A stretch of DNA of 64,000 nt, from NCBI GenBank assembly GCA_037043015.1, contig CM073327.1, forward strand, positions 12,134,727 through 12,198,726, given 5' to 3'. The position numbers and the translations under genes are program-made. The notes below the pieces were generated by a model that was given only the letters and a program-made list of their open reading frames with translations, searched no databases and was not told where the DNA came from. This stretch comes from Bryum argenteum. Lineage: Eukaryota > Streptophyta > Bryopsida > Bryales > Bryaceae. Below, piece by piece: positions 56,599-64,000 of this stretch. The number at the start of each line of letters is the position of its first letter. Position 1 is the first letter of the stretch.

Positions 56599-56869
56599 GG
56601 GTTCAAATCAACAGAAAATTTCACCACATTTTTGTTGATTAATGTCCAGATCAACGCGTCCAAAACAACAGAGAAAATCAACGATTCTGTGTTGATTTGG
56701 ACGCTGATTTTTCTAGTAGTGTACGGCCACCGGTCAACGGCTGCCCTGAGATACCCGGACCGTGGTTAACCAAGGTTGAAGCCCACGGGCCCCTGGTTCT
56801 CGCCCCGTCCACTGCCCCATTTTGTCCCCTCGCACCTCGGGCACCTCCATACCTGTACCCCGGCTAACA

Positions 56870-56976
56870 TTTTGGCGACCATAGAGTGCTGAGGTAAAAA
56901 AAAAAAAAAAAAGAGAGAGAGAGAGAGAAAGAGAAAGAAAGAAAGATTCTTGGCCACGAGCCTACAGGGAGGGAAA
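56870..56976 (+). promoter_or_regulatory. Gypsy primer-binding region and gag leader
   Basis: Directly after the LTR end comes TTTTGGCGACCATAGAG, in the place where Ty3/Gypsy elements bind the tRNA primer; I cannot name the tRNA. An A-rich then (GA)n tract (56897-56945) follows before the gag start at 56977. Confidence 0.55.
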
Positions 56977-59157
56977 ATGCCCCCGAAAAGACACGCCGCG
57001 GAAAAAGCCGTGGAGAATATAGTTGCAGATATGGAGGAAATAGTGCAACACGAAGACGAGACCAGAGAATTACTTCAATGGATGAAGCAACAAATGACAG
57101 ATCTAGCCGCTCAGAACGAGGCGACGAATGCCAAGCTAGAATTACTCAGCCTGAAATATCAAGACATCCAAGGCAATGTAACACCCGAGGTTATCGCTTC
57201 CACGCCCAGGAGTGTGGAAGAACCAGCAGACGCAGTAAGATCTGCAACCATACCTAGGGGAAACAATGCCGCGGCCAGCTCGAGCACCTCGGGAATGCCC
57301 TCACCGGCACCACCAGCGGCACCCACGGGGGTACCCACTATGTCACCCAACCCCGGGAGCCTCGACACCCAGGCCAAATTACCAAAGATACCATACCCGG
57401 TGTTCGACGAATCTGGGGATCCAGATTGGCACATCAGGAGATTTAAGGTGATAGCACGCACGAATGGCATTTTCCATGCCACAGATCTACAGAACATTTC
57501 TGGTACCACGCTCCAAGGGAATCACATTAACTGGTACATTGACTTCGAATCCGAACACAGCAATGCCAGTTGGGAGGATATGGAACGTAGCTTTTTGCAC
57601 AAGTTTAGAAAACTTAAATCAAGTTCGGAAGTCCTCCGAGCGCTGGGATCAATTACGCAATCCACAAACGAACCGGTGGATAAGTTTTATGACAGATTTA
57701 AACAGTTGGCCGATAAACTTAGCCAACGACCCGAGGAAGAATATATGTGCGAATGGTTCAAAAAGGGGTTGCTTCCATGGATACAGCAAGGTATCGTCAT
57801 CCGTGGAGTAAAAACGCTGCCAGACATTCTCTCCGCAGCCAACGACATTAGTCGGGAACTCCTGGCTCTGAAACAGACGCAAACACCCATACTACCCCTA
57901 CCCTCGGTACGACAAGATGCCAGGGTGACGCCCCCGTTGTGTGAGACTTGTGGAAAAGCACACCATGGGAAATGTTGGTACTCCAATACCACCTCGACCC
58001 AGGATCACAGGCGATCCCGAAACACCACGGCCGCGGTATACCCCGAGGAGATCAACGTGGATGCTTTTCAGCCCGGTCGTTCGGACGCTTGCTGGGAATG
58101 CGGGGGTTTGGATCATCGACGAAGCCAGTGCCCAGTATTCAAACAAAAATGGGCACAGGGCCGAAACGGTAATGCCCCAGGACCGCCAAGTACCAGCCCC
58201 GCGGCTCATAGGAGAGGAGGAGTAACATTGACCGAAGTCCACGGACAAGAAACAAATGTATCCACGATCTCAGCCGCCGCAGTGACTACAAGATCCAAGG
58301 CTATTCCACCAAACCACGTGATAGAGCACCGGAAACCATTCCCGGAACATCATTGGGAACGACTACACAACATGAGAACGGATATACAAAGGGACCTGGA
58401 AACTGCACACACAGACAAAGAGCGTACCACGGACCACACCTTGCGACAAATTCTGGACGCCACCAATGTAAGCATCACCCTGGCAAAACTACTGCAGATT
58501 AGCCCCGAGCTACAACAATATCTACAGCGGGCTGTGGTGATCGAAGCAAAACCCGATCCCACGTTTGTACAAGTTAACGCCACCACGATGGATCCAGACG
58601 CTGCAGTGATCCACGTACAATTGGGAGGACAGACGTTATCCAACGTCCTCGTCGATGGGGGGTCTGGCGTGAACGTAATGAGCAACCACGTCCGACAGGC
58701 CCTCGGCTTACCACAACCCCGAAGCGCCCGTTTTATTTTACGCATGGCTAACGACGCCCCCGTTACACCTTTGGGAATCCTCACCATGGTTGGGATTACA
58801 ATACGCGGAGTATCCACATCGGCGACATTTGTAGTGATCGAGATGCCACACGACAGCGGGTTTCCGGTAATCCTTGGAAGAGCGTGGTTGCGAGACATGC
58901 AGGCAATCCATGACTGGACCAAAAACCAGATCCGCATTCAACGCCACGGGAAAACCGTGATCATACCCGTGGACAGTTGCCTGACTCGCGCCAGGACAAA
59001 TCAGATCAGGACCTCAGCAGGAACCAACTGGCCGGAAGAATTCACAAACGAGCAGGAGGCTCTAGTACTCCACGTTCATCCCAGTTTAATATCCGTGGCC
59101 GAGATTCAGTTAGCCGGGTTAGAAGAAAAATTGGATATCCCCGAACACTTCACTTGA
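56977..59157 (+). CDS. gag-protease of the Gypsy element
   Basis: Capsid/nucleocapsid polyprotein with protease of a Ty3/Gypsy retroelement. I chose ATG 56977 (MPPKRHAAEKAVENIV), the first ATG; upstream codons are the end of the leader. An N-terminal coiled coil (EDETRELLQWMKQQM) and a proline/serine linker precede the gag core (WHIRRFKVIARTNGIFH; INWYIDFES; RSFLHKFRKLKSS; KFYDRFKQLADKLSQRPEEE). The zinc knuckle CWECGGLDHRRSQC comes at residue ~380. The retropepsin-like segment is LSNVLVDGGSGVNVMS near residue 568, followed by VILGRAWL. It is the first frame after the LTR and pol follows directly. Looks whole. Confidence 0.85.
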   Translation: MPPKRHAAEKAVENIVADMEEIVQHEDETRELLQWMKQQMTDLAAQNEATNAKLELLSLKYQDIQGNVTPEVIASTPRSVEEPADAVRSATIPRGNNAAASSSTSGMPSPAPPAAPTGVPTMSPNPGSLDTQAKLPKIPYPVFDESGDPDWHIRRFKVIARTNGIFHATDLQNISGTTLQGNHINWYIDFESEHSNASWEDMERSFLHKFRKLKSSSEVLRALGSITQSTNEPVDKFYDRFKQLADKLSQRPEEEYMCEWFKKGLLPWIQQGIVIRGVKTLPDILSAANDISRELLALKQTQTPILPLPSVRQDARVTPPLCETCGKAHHGKCWYSNTTSTQDHRRSRNTTAAVYPEEINVDAFQPGRSDACWECGGLDHRRSQCPVFKQKWAQGRNGNAPGPPSTSPAAHRRGGVTLTEVHGQETNVSTISAAAVTTRSKAIPPNHVIEHRKPFPEHHWERLHNMRTDIQRDLETAHTDKERTTDHTLRQILDATNVSITLAKLLQISPELQQYLQRAVVIEAKPDPTFVQVNATTMDPDAAVIHVQLGGQTLSNVLVDGGSGVNVMSNHVRQALGLPQPRSARFILRMANDAPVTPLGILTMVGITIRGVSTSATFVVIEMPHDSGFPVILGRAWLRDMQAIHDWTKNQIRIQRHGKTVIIPVDSCLTRARTNQIRTSAGTNWPEEFTNEQEALVLHVHPSLISVAEIQLAGLEEKLDIPEHFT

Positions 59158-59172
59158 GAGATAGCCGGGGAC

Positions 59173-62100
59173 GTGGTAGTGAATGCTGTCCCCGCCAAAA
59201 AGGCACTGTATCATGAGACCATCACGGGGAAGAAGTTCTATATCAGGAAGACGATGAGTGAAGAGGAGAAGAGTAAATACAAGGAGTTGCTCTCGAGCTA
59301 CTCTGACGTGTTTGCCTGGACCCCTACTGATCTCAGGGGAATTCCATCGGAGCTGGGAGAGCACCAAATCGATCTGATCGATGGCGCTACCCCGGTAAGG
59401 CAAAGGCAATATCGCCTGAACCCCAAGTACTCCCTGATGGTGAAGGAGGAGATCGATAGGCTGCTGGAAGCAGGGTTTATTTACCCTGTCAACAACTCCA
59501 AATGGATCTCCCCCATCGTAGTAGTCCCAAAGAAGACCGAGGCAGATGGGAAGGTTAAGATCCGCGTTTGCCAGGACTTCAGGAAGCTTAATGCTGCCAC
59601 GAAGAAGGATTACTTCCCTCTCCCGTTCACCGACATTATCCTGGATCATGTGGCAGGACATGAGATCTACAGTTTCCTGGACGGCTTCTCCGGATACAAC
59701 CAGGTCTCCATCCGCCAAAGCGATCAGTTGAAGACAACGTTCACGACGGAGTGGGGGACGTTTGCCTTCAACAGGATGCCCTTCGGGCTATGCAATGCCC
59801 CGGGTACCTTTCAGCGATTGATGATGGATATCTTCAAAGATTTCCTTCGTCATTTCTTAGAGGTATTCATTGATGACTTCGCTGTTTTTGGGAGCATCAA
59901 AGATCACCTGGAACACCTCCGGAGGACATTCCAAAGATGCAGGGAGACTGGACTCAAGCTGCATCCAGGGAAGTGCTTCTTTGGCATGCTCAGGGGACTC
60001 CTGTTGGGCCACATTGTGAGCAAGGACGGACTTCAGGTCGACCTTGACAAAGTAACCGTTATCCTCGCTCTCCTGGCCCCCAAAAATGTGAGGGAGGTGA
60101 GGGGATTCTTAGGTTGCGTGGGGTACTACCGGAGGTTCATAGAAAAGTACGCCAAGCGAGCCCTGGCCCTAACGGAGTTGCTGAAGAAGGAGGTGGTGTT
60201 CTCCTGGACCCCGGAACGGCAGGCAGCATTTGAGGACCTGAAGATGCAATTGGTGAAAGCGCCTATCCTGTCCCCGCCAAACTGGGGGAAGGAATTCCAT
60301 GTCACCATTGATGCATCAGGGTGGTGCTTAGGGGCTATCCTGTGGCAGTACGATTCGGAGCTCCGGGAGATGCCAATCTACTACGCCAGCCGACAGATGA
60401 ATTCGGCTGAGAGGAACTACACCACCACGGAGAGAGAGGCCCTGGCGGTGGTATACTCGTGCAAGAAGTTCCGCCACTATTTGCTGGGGTACAAAATCAT
60501 TTTTCATACCGATCATGATTCCCTCAAATATTTGGTGAACAAGCCAGACTTATCCGGGCGAATAGCACGATGGATACTACTACTCCAGGAGTTCAACTAT
60601 GAGGTGGTGGTAAAATCGGGGAAGTCTAACGCTAACGCGGATTACTTGTCCCGGTTAAGGGATCTAGCAGCGATGGATGAGATATCTTCTCAATTCCCCG
60701 ACGAGTTCCATGAATCTCAGATAGTGCCGGAGCTGGGAACCTTCAACATAGAGGCACACCCTACTCCGACCTCCGAATTCCAGGACATCATCGAGTACCT
60801 CGAAACCAATCGCTACCCGGAAGGCCTTACCCGGGAGGAGAAGATTGTGTTTCAGTACAGGGTTGCACCCTATACCCTGATCTCAGGTGTCCTGTTCAAG
60901 ATGAGTGCGGATGACAAGCTCAGACGATGTCTAGAACCCAAGGAACGGAGGCAAGTGATGGAGGCCTTGCACGCAGGAGATTCAGGCGGACATTTTGCCA
61001 CCATGACTACCGTGAACAGGATAAAGAGTTCAGGGTACTGGTGGCCCTATATTATTCGGGACGTGAGGAACTTCATCCAGAGCTGTGACCAGTGTCAACG
61101 GACAGGGGCCCCTCGGTTCAAAAATCATTGGCCCTTAACTCCTATTGTACCACTGGCCCCCTTCGAGAAGTGGGGGATAGATTTTGTGGGGCCTATTACC
61201 CCTGTCAGCAGGGGTAGGAAGCGCTACATTATCCTGGCTACGGATTACGCCACCAAGTGGGTGGAGGCAAGAGCAACAGGGAGGAGTGATGCTCGGGCGG
61301 CAGTCCAGTTCCTGTTTGAGGAAATCATGATGCGCTTCGAGTATCCTCTGGAATTGGTGAGTGACCGGGGAAAACATTTCCTCAATGACGTGATCGAGGA
61401 GATCACCACCAAGTATGCCATTAAGCACAGGAAAACAACACCATATAACCCCAAGGCTAACGGTTTAACCGAGCGGTCAAATGGGATTGTTGGGAAGATC
61501 CTGAACAAGATGGTATCCTCGCACAAGACTGACTGGGATAGGAAACTCCCTTCAGCCATCCATGCGTACAATACTTCAACGAAGAGCACAACGGGACAGA
61601 CCCCCTACTACATGGTGTTTGGCCAGGAAGCTATGCATGGAATCGAGCTTACCCTGGATACTCACCGGGTAATGGCTGCGCGGCTGGGAACCAGAGTGGA
61701 GGACCAGGAGATGAGGATGCTGGCCATCAAGGACTTAGAAGAAGGACGAGCTACAGCCCTGGACAGAAATCGATGGGTCCAGGATAAAAGAAAGGAGTCC
61801 TTTGACAGCCAGTTACCCGGAGATCATGGAATCAGGAAAGAAGGGCTGGTGTTGTTGTACGATAGTCGCCATCAAAAGTTCCCTGGTAAGTTACATACTA
61901 GATGGATGGGTCCCTACAATGTCATCAAGATTTTTGATAACGGATCCCTCCAACTAGAGGACTTGCAAGGACAGAGGATGGACACCAGGGTAAACGGCTC
62001 CAGGGTAAAGAAATATTACCCCGAGCTGAATACCGATGTGGAAAAACAGGAAACCCATGATAGTTCAGGAGAGGACTCTCTCCCTAACTACCCAGGGTAG
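59173..62100 (+). CDS. pol (reverse transcriptase, RNase H, integrase) of the Gypsy element
   Basis: Domains in order: reverse transcriptase (~residues 80-270), with VCQDFRKLNAATKKDYFPLP, FLDGFSGYNQV, MPFGLCNAPGTFQRLM and the catalytic FIDDFAVF; RNase H (~375-490), with VTIDASGWCLGAILWQ, TEREALAVVYSCKKFRHYLLG and HTDHDSLKYL; integrase (~600-850), with the H...H...CDQC zinc site, WGIDFVGPI, LVSDRGKHF and PKANGLTERSNGIVGK as the D, D and E steps. The C-terminus (KFPGKLHTRWMGPYNVIKIF) has the usual GPY/F module and no chromodomain. 975 residues, fully open, so probably young. It lies directly after gag-protease in the same orientation. Confidence 0.9.
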   Translation: MVVNAVPAKKALYHETITGKKFYIRKTMSEEEKSKYKELLSSYSDVFAWTPTDLRGIPSELGEHQIDLIDGATPVRQRQYRLNPKYSLMVKEEIDRLLEAGFIYPVNNSKWISPIVVVPKKTEADGKVKIRVCQDFRKLNAATKKDYFPLPFTDIILDHVAGHEIYSFLDGFSGYNQVSIRQSDQLKTTFTTEWGTFAFNRMPFGLCNAPGTFQRLMMDIFKDFLRHFLEVFIDDFAVFGSIKDHLEHLRRTFQRCRETGLKLHPGKCFFGMLRGLLLGHIVSKDGLQVDLDKVTVILALLAPKNVREVRGFLGCVGYYRRFIEKYAKRALALTELLKKEVVFSWTPERQAAFEDLKMQLVKAPILSPPNWGKEFHVTIDASGWCLGAILWQYDSELREMPIYYASRQMNSAERNYTTTEREALAVVYSCKKFRHYLLGYKIIFHTDHDSLKYLVNKPDLSGRIARWILLLQEFNYEVVVKSGKSNANADYLSRLRDLAAMDEISSQFPDEFHESQIVPELGTFNIEAHPTPTSEFQDIIEYLETNRYPEGLTREEKIVFQYRVAPYTLISGVLFKMSADDKLRRCLEPKERRQVMEALHAGDSGGHFATMTTVNRIKSSGYWWPYIIRDVRNFIQSCDQCQRTGAPRFKNHWPLTPIVPLAPFEKWGIDFVGPITPVSRGRKRYIILATDYATKWVEARATGRSDARAAVQFLFEEIMMRFEYPLELVSDRGKHFLNDVIEEITTKYAIKHRKTTPYNPKANGLTERSNGIVGKILNKMVSSHKTDWDRKLPSAIHAYNTSTKSTTGQTPYYMVFGQEAMHGIELTLDTHRVMAARLGTRVEDQEMRMLAIKDLEEGRATALDRNRWVQDKRKESFDSQLPGDHGIRKEGLVLLYDSRHQKFPGKLHTRWMGPYNVIKIFDNGSLQLEDLQGQRMDTRVNGSRVKKYYPELNTDVEKQETHDSSGEDSLPNYPG

Positions 62101-62636
62101 CATGTGCTCGCGGGGACGCTCACAGATGAGAAAGGGGTGATGTCAAACTCCTATTTCTTTGGTTTTCTGCATTTAGCTTAAAATTTTTGAATTTTAGTTA
62201 GCATTAGAAATAAAAGGGAACCTTTTATTGTGTTTCCCTAGTTTAGAAAGGATAGGAATGAATAAAAGTGGTTAGCCCCGGTTAAAATGATTTTGGAGGT
62301 TACCGGCTGGGAAGGTCAGCCCGGGTACGGTAACCCTGGATAGCCGGTGTCCTGGCCGGGCGCGGGTTGGGGATAATGGGCGGCGGGCCTACCCGGGCCT
62401 GTCAGACCTAACCCTTTTCAAAGGGCGGCCCCCATTTCGCGCCACCTTCTTCTCTTCCCCCTCGCGCTGTCGCTGCTCCGCGTTTTGTCGTGTTGCAACC
62501 GGGGTGTTGTCCTCTTGCGAGCGCGGAGTGTGGTGTCGGTAGGCCAGGAGATTGCGCGCTAGGGGAGTGTACCCGCGTCGAGGAGAAGTGCGTGAGTTGC
62601 CAGCAGTTAGGTTGGAAGTGCGGAGAGCGGGAGCTA
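62101..62636 (+). other. Non-coding spacer between pol and extra frame
   Basis: No gene. A TGATGTCAAACTCC step at 62139 follows a purine run (agatgagaaagggg), which would fit a polypurine tract. But the sequence after it does not begin like the 5' LTR (TGTTATCC), so I do not call a 3' LTR here. GC content rises sharply after 62300. Confidence 0.5.
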
Positions 62637-64000
62637 TGGCGCCCAAGGAGAATGCGGCTAAGGGCAAAGCTCGGAAGGAGAAGCCCTTGCCAGAAGTCAT
62701 CCGGGAGAGGGGAGTGCACCCGGAGATCCCCGTCAAGGCAGAGTACTGCAGACAGCTGAAAGAAGACCTAAAACGGATGGGCTGCTACGAGTTCTACAAT
62801 CGGCCCTGGAACTTGCAGAGGCCCGCGTTGCTGAAGGAGGTCTAGACAGGAGAGCGCATCGCCAAATTCAAGGAGGACATGGTGCGGGGGCAGCCTGAAG
62901 TCTGGGAGAGGGGACTGTGGAGGATCACCTACAACCTTGTTGAATCCGAGGTGGGGTACATCACGGTGCGGGGAGACGAGGAAGTGCAGCGGAGCTTCTC
63001 CCAGCCTGCACATGAGCATGACGGATTCAAGGTGGAGCATTGCCTCGATTCCAGGCTGAAGAGGGTGCTGCAATTCCTCCTACCCATACTTACCCCGGAC
63101 AGACCTTCGAGCGTTGCAAACAAACTCGCCAAGGCTATCCTGGAAGCATACGCGGGGAGGCAGGTAATTGGATGGCACATCATCCTAGAGGATGTCGTAA
63201 TCCGGGCAGTGACCAGGATAAACAATGGCAAGGGTTGCCCATTGACGCCATTCCTCTTCCACCTCTACGACGCATACAACTGCCTGGATGATGATGAGGC
63301 TGCGCAGTACGCCAAGGCCCTGGAGAAGAGGCGAGCCATGTTCCCAGGAGAGTTTCCCCCGGTGGAAGAAGCAGGACAAGCCGGGACATCAGGGCAGGCT
63401 GAGCCAGCAGGATCAGGGGATACCAGCGGAGCTGCAGCAGAGGAAGGGGTAGCGGTAACTCCACCCCGGGCCCCCACCACAGCCCCACCAGGAGTACAAC
63501 AAGAGACTCCAACAGGGGAGTACAACCCCTTCTCCCCCATCAGTCCAGTATAGGGGAGTGGCTTAGGAGAGGAGTCACCAGCCGTCAGCACCAGGGCAAT
63601 GCGCCGCAACACCAGGCAACGACGCAAACCGACGTCTCAACCAGCATCCCGGGGTCCCATTCACCTGGATGACTCAGAGGACGAAGACCCTGTGCGGCGA
63701 TCAATATTTCCAGGAGAAGGATCTCCTCACGACCCAGACCAGGGGAAGGAGTTAGAAGATCCGCTGGAAGGAGAGCCCCAGCCAAGGAAGAAGAGGAAGA
63801 CCACTCCGGAGGTGCATCCGGAGTTGTCAGCAAGCCTCTGGATGGGATCCCCTTCGGCCAAGCTGAGGAAGCCTTTAAAGAGAAGGAAGGTGACCTTTGC
63901 ATCGGACAGGGGAGTAGGAGAGACTCAGCCTCCAAAGAAGGTGGCACCCCTGGCCAAGGGGAAGGTGAAGAGGAGCATCCCGAAGAGGGGGTACGCGGGT
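62637..64000 (+). CDS. Extra retroelement frame downstream of pol, open at window end
   Basis: A long sense frame region starting MAPKENAAKGKARKEKP and continuing through VRGQPEVWERGLWRITYNL, DRPSSVANKLAKAILEAYAG, VIGWHIILEDVVIRAVTRIN and LTPFLFHLYDAYNCLDDDE, then an acidic/proline-rich tail and basic clusters (QPRKKRKT; LRKPLKRRKV) like nuclear signals. Athila and Tat lineages carry an additional frame between pol and the 3' LTR. This one has no visible signal peptide or membrane helix, so it does not look envelope-like; it may match plant 'transposon protein' domains of unknown role. It appears broken about twice. Function unknown. Confidence 0.55.

Larger units (their letters stand above)
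54588..56721. mobile_element. Non-autonomous CACTA (En/Spm) element, TSD TAC
   Basis: The right end is CTAGTAGTG and the left end TACTACTAGAA, i.e. CACTACTAGAA with its first base changed. The 3-bp duplication TAC is at 54585-54587 and 56722-56724. Subterminal regions carry repeated 'atcaaca/tgttgat' motifs in both orientations, as CACTA elements do. 2134 bp with no transposase, so non-autonomous. It lies inside the Gypsy 5' LTR: joining the flanks restores 'gtgattacggccaccgg'. It contains a GAATCTTTT tandem array, a long foldback and a SINE. Confidence 0.85.
46666..56869 (+). repeat. 5' LTR of the Gypsy element, split in three
   Basis: The LTR starts TGTTATCC at 46666 and ends GGCTAACA at 56869. 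These are the termini of the solo LTR at 28822-29642. Once the ~7.3-kb and 2134-bp insertions are set aside, the pieces (46666-46870, 54162-54587, 56722-56869) total about 780 bp, close to the 821-bp solo LTR. A TATA-like 'attataaatag' near 46843 is a likely LTR promoter. The five bases upstream (GTGAA) would be the target duplication; the other side is not in the window. Confidence 0.75.
46666..64000 (+). mobile_element. Ty3/Gypsy retroelement (Athila/Tat-like), runs off window end
   Basis: Parts on the plus strand: 5' LTR 46666-56869, split by two DNA transposons; primer-binding region from 56870; gag-protease 56977-59157; reverse transcriptase, RNase H and integrase 59173-62100; extra downstream frame from 62637. 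The 3' LTR is beyond the window. The reverse transcriptase sequence (FPLPFTDIILDHVAGHE, FLDGFSGYNQV) is of the plant non-chromodomain type close to Athila. Gag and pol look largely whole and young; the 5' LTR is disrupted by the nested insertions and the downstream frame has about two breaks. Confidence 0.8.

Noticed and set aside
62139-62300. Possible 3' LTR start (TGATGTCAAACTCC after a purine run)
   Set aside because: It does not match the start of the 5' LTR or the solo LTR of the same family (TGTTATCC), and a long frame follows. The real 3' LTR is probably outside the window.

Overview
This window looks like gene-poor nuclear DNA of a land plant or a close streptophyte alga. The evidence is a plant-type Ty3/Gypsy element of the non-chromodomain (Athila/Tat-like) kind, a CACTA element with a 3-bp target duplication, tRNA-derived SINEs, several families of short inverted-repeat elements (MITEs), and AT-rich satellite DNA. 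I cannot fix the species; a seedless lineage is a guess. I found no intact host gene. Nearly all short open frames in the first 46 kb are chance frames inside repeats. Repeat boundaries given below were read by eye and are good to a few tens of bases unless a terminal repeat or target duplication fixes them.

Layout. From 1 to 46.6 kb the window is an AT-rich mosaic of (i) a modular satellite family and (ii) dispersed segments that recur two to four times in either orientation. The satellite has a basic ~160-bp monomer and forms with periods near 206, 240, 265 and 322 bp. It occupies 0.8-3.5, 10.5-12.0, 26.3-31.5, 34.2-36.7, 40.7-41.4, 43.0-44.0 and 45.95-46.45 kb. A large inverted duplication pairs 31.56-35.2 kb with 42.95-45.93 kb. 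Comparing copies gives empty sites that date later insertions: a TA-flanked mariner/Stowaway-like MITE (31960-32316), a TAA-flanked PIF/Harbinger-like MITE (33118-33732) and TTAA-flanked piggyBac-like MITEs (44459-44785, 13573-13833). A piggyBac transposase tail remnant lies at 17.3-17.5 kb. GC-richer retroelement debris interrupts this mosaic at 19.8-25.1 kb (a broken Ty3-like element on the minus strand plus other LTR pieces) and at 28822-29642 (a solo LTR with a CACTT duplication).

From 46666 to the window end a Ty3/Gypsy element reads on the plus strand. Its 5' LTR is split by two DNA transposons, which themselves carry insertions. The first is a ~7.3-kb element with G-rich terminal inverted repeats (46871-54161). 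It encodes a very large transposase-like protein with two BED-like zinc fingers, an AT-hook and motifs resembling the RNase-H core of P-element/THAP9 transposases; a solo LTR (53248-53834) sits inside it. The second is a 2134-bp non-autonomous CACTA element (54588-56721) holding a long foldback element and a tRNA-derived SINE. Then follow the Gypsy primer-binding region, gag-protease (56977-59157), reverse transcriptase-RNase H-integrase (59173-62100) and an extra downstream frame that leaves the window.

The most interesting object is the P-like transposon at 46.9-54.2 kb: large, plant-hosted and not matching a superfamily I can name with certainty. Next are the empty-site evidence for several MITE families converging on one short target, and the dimeric higher-order satellite.
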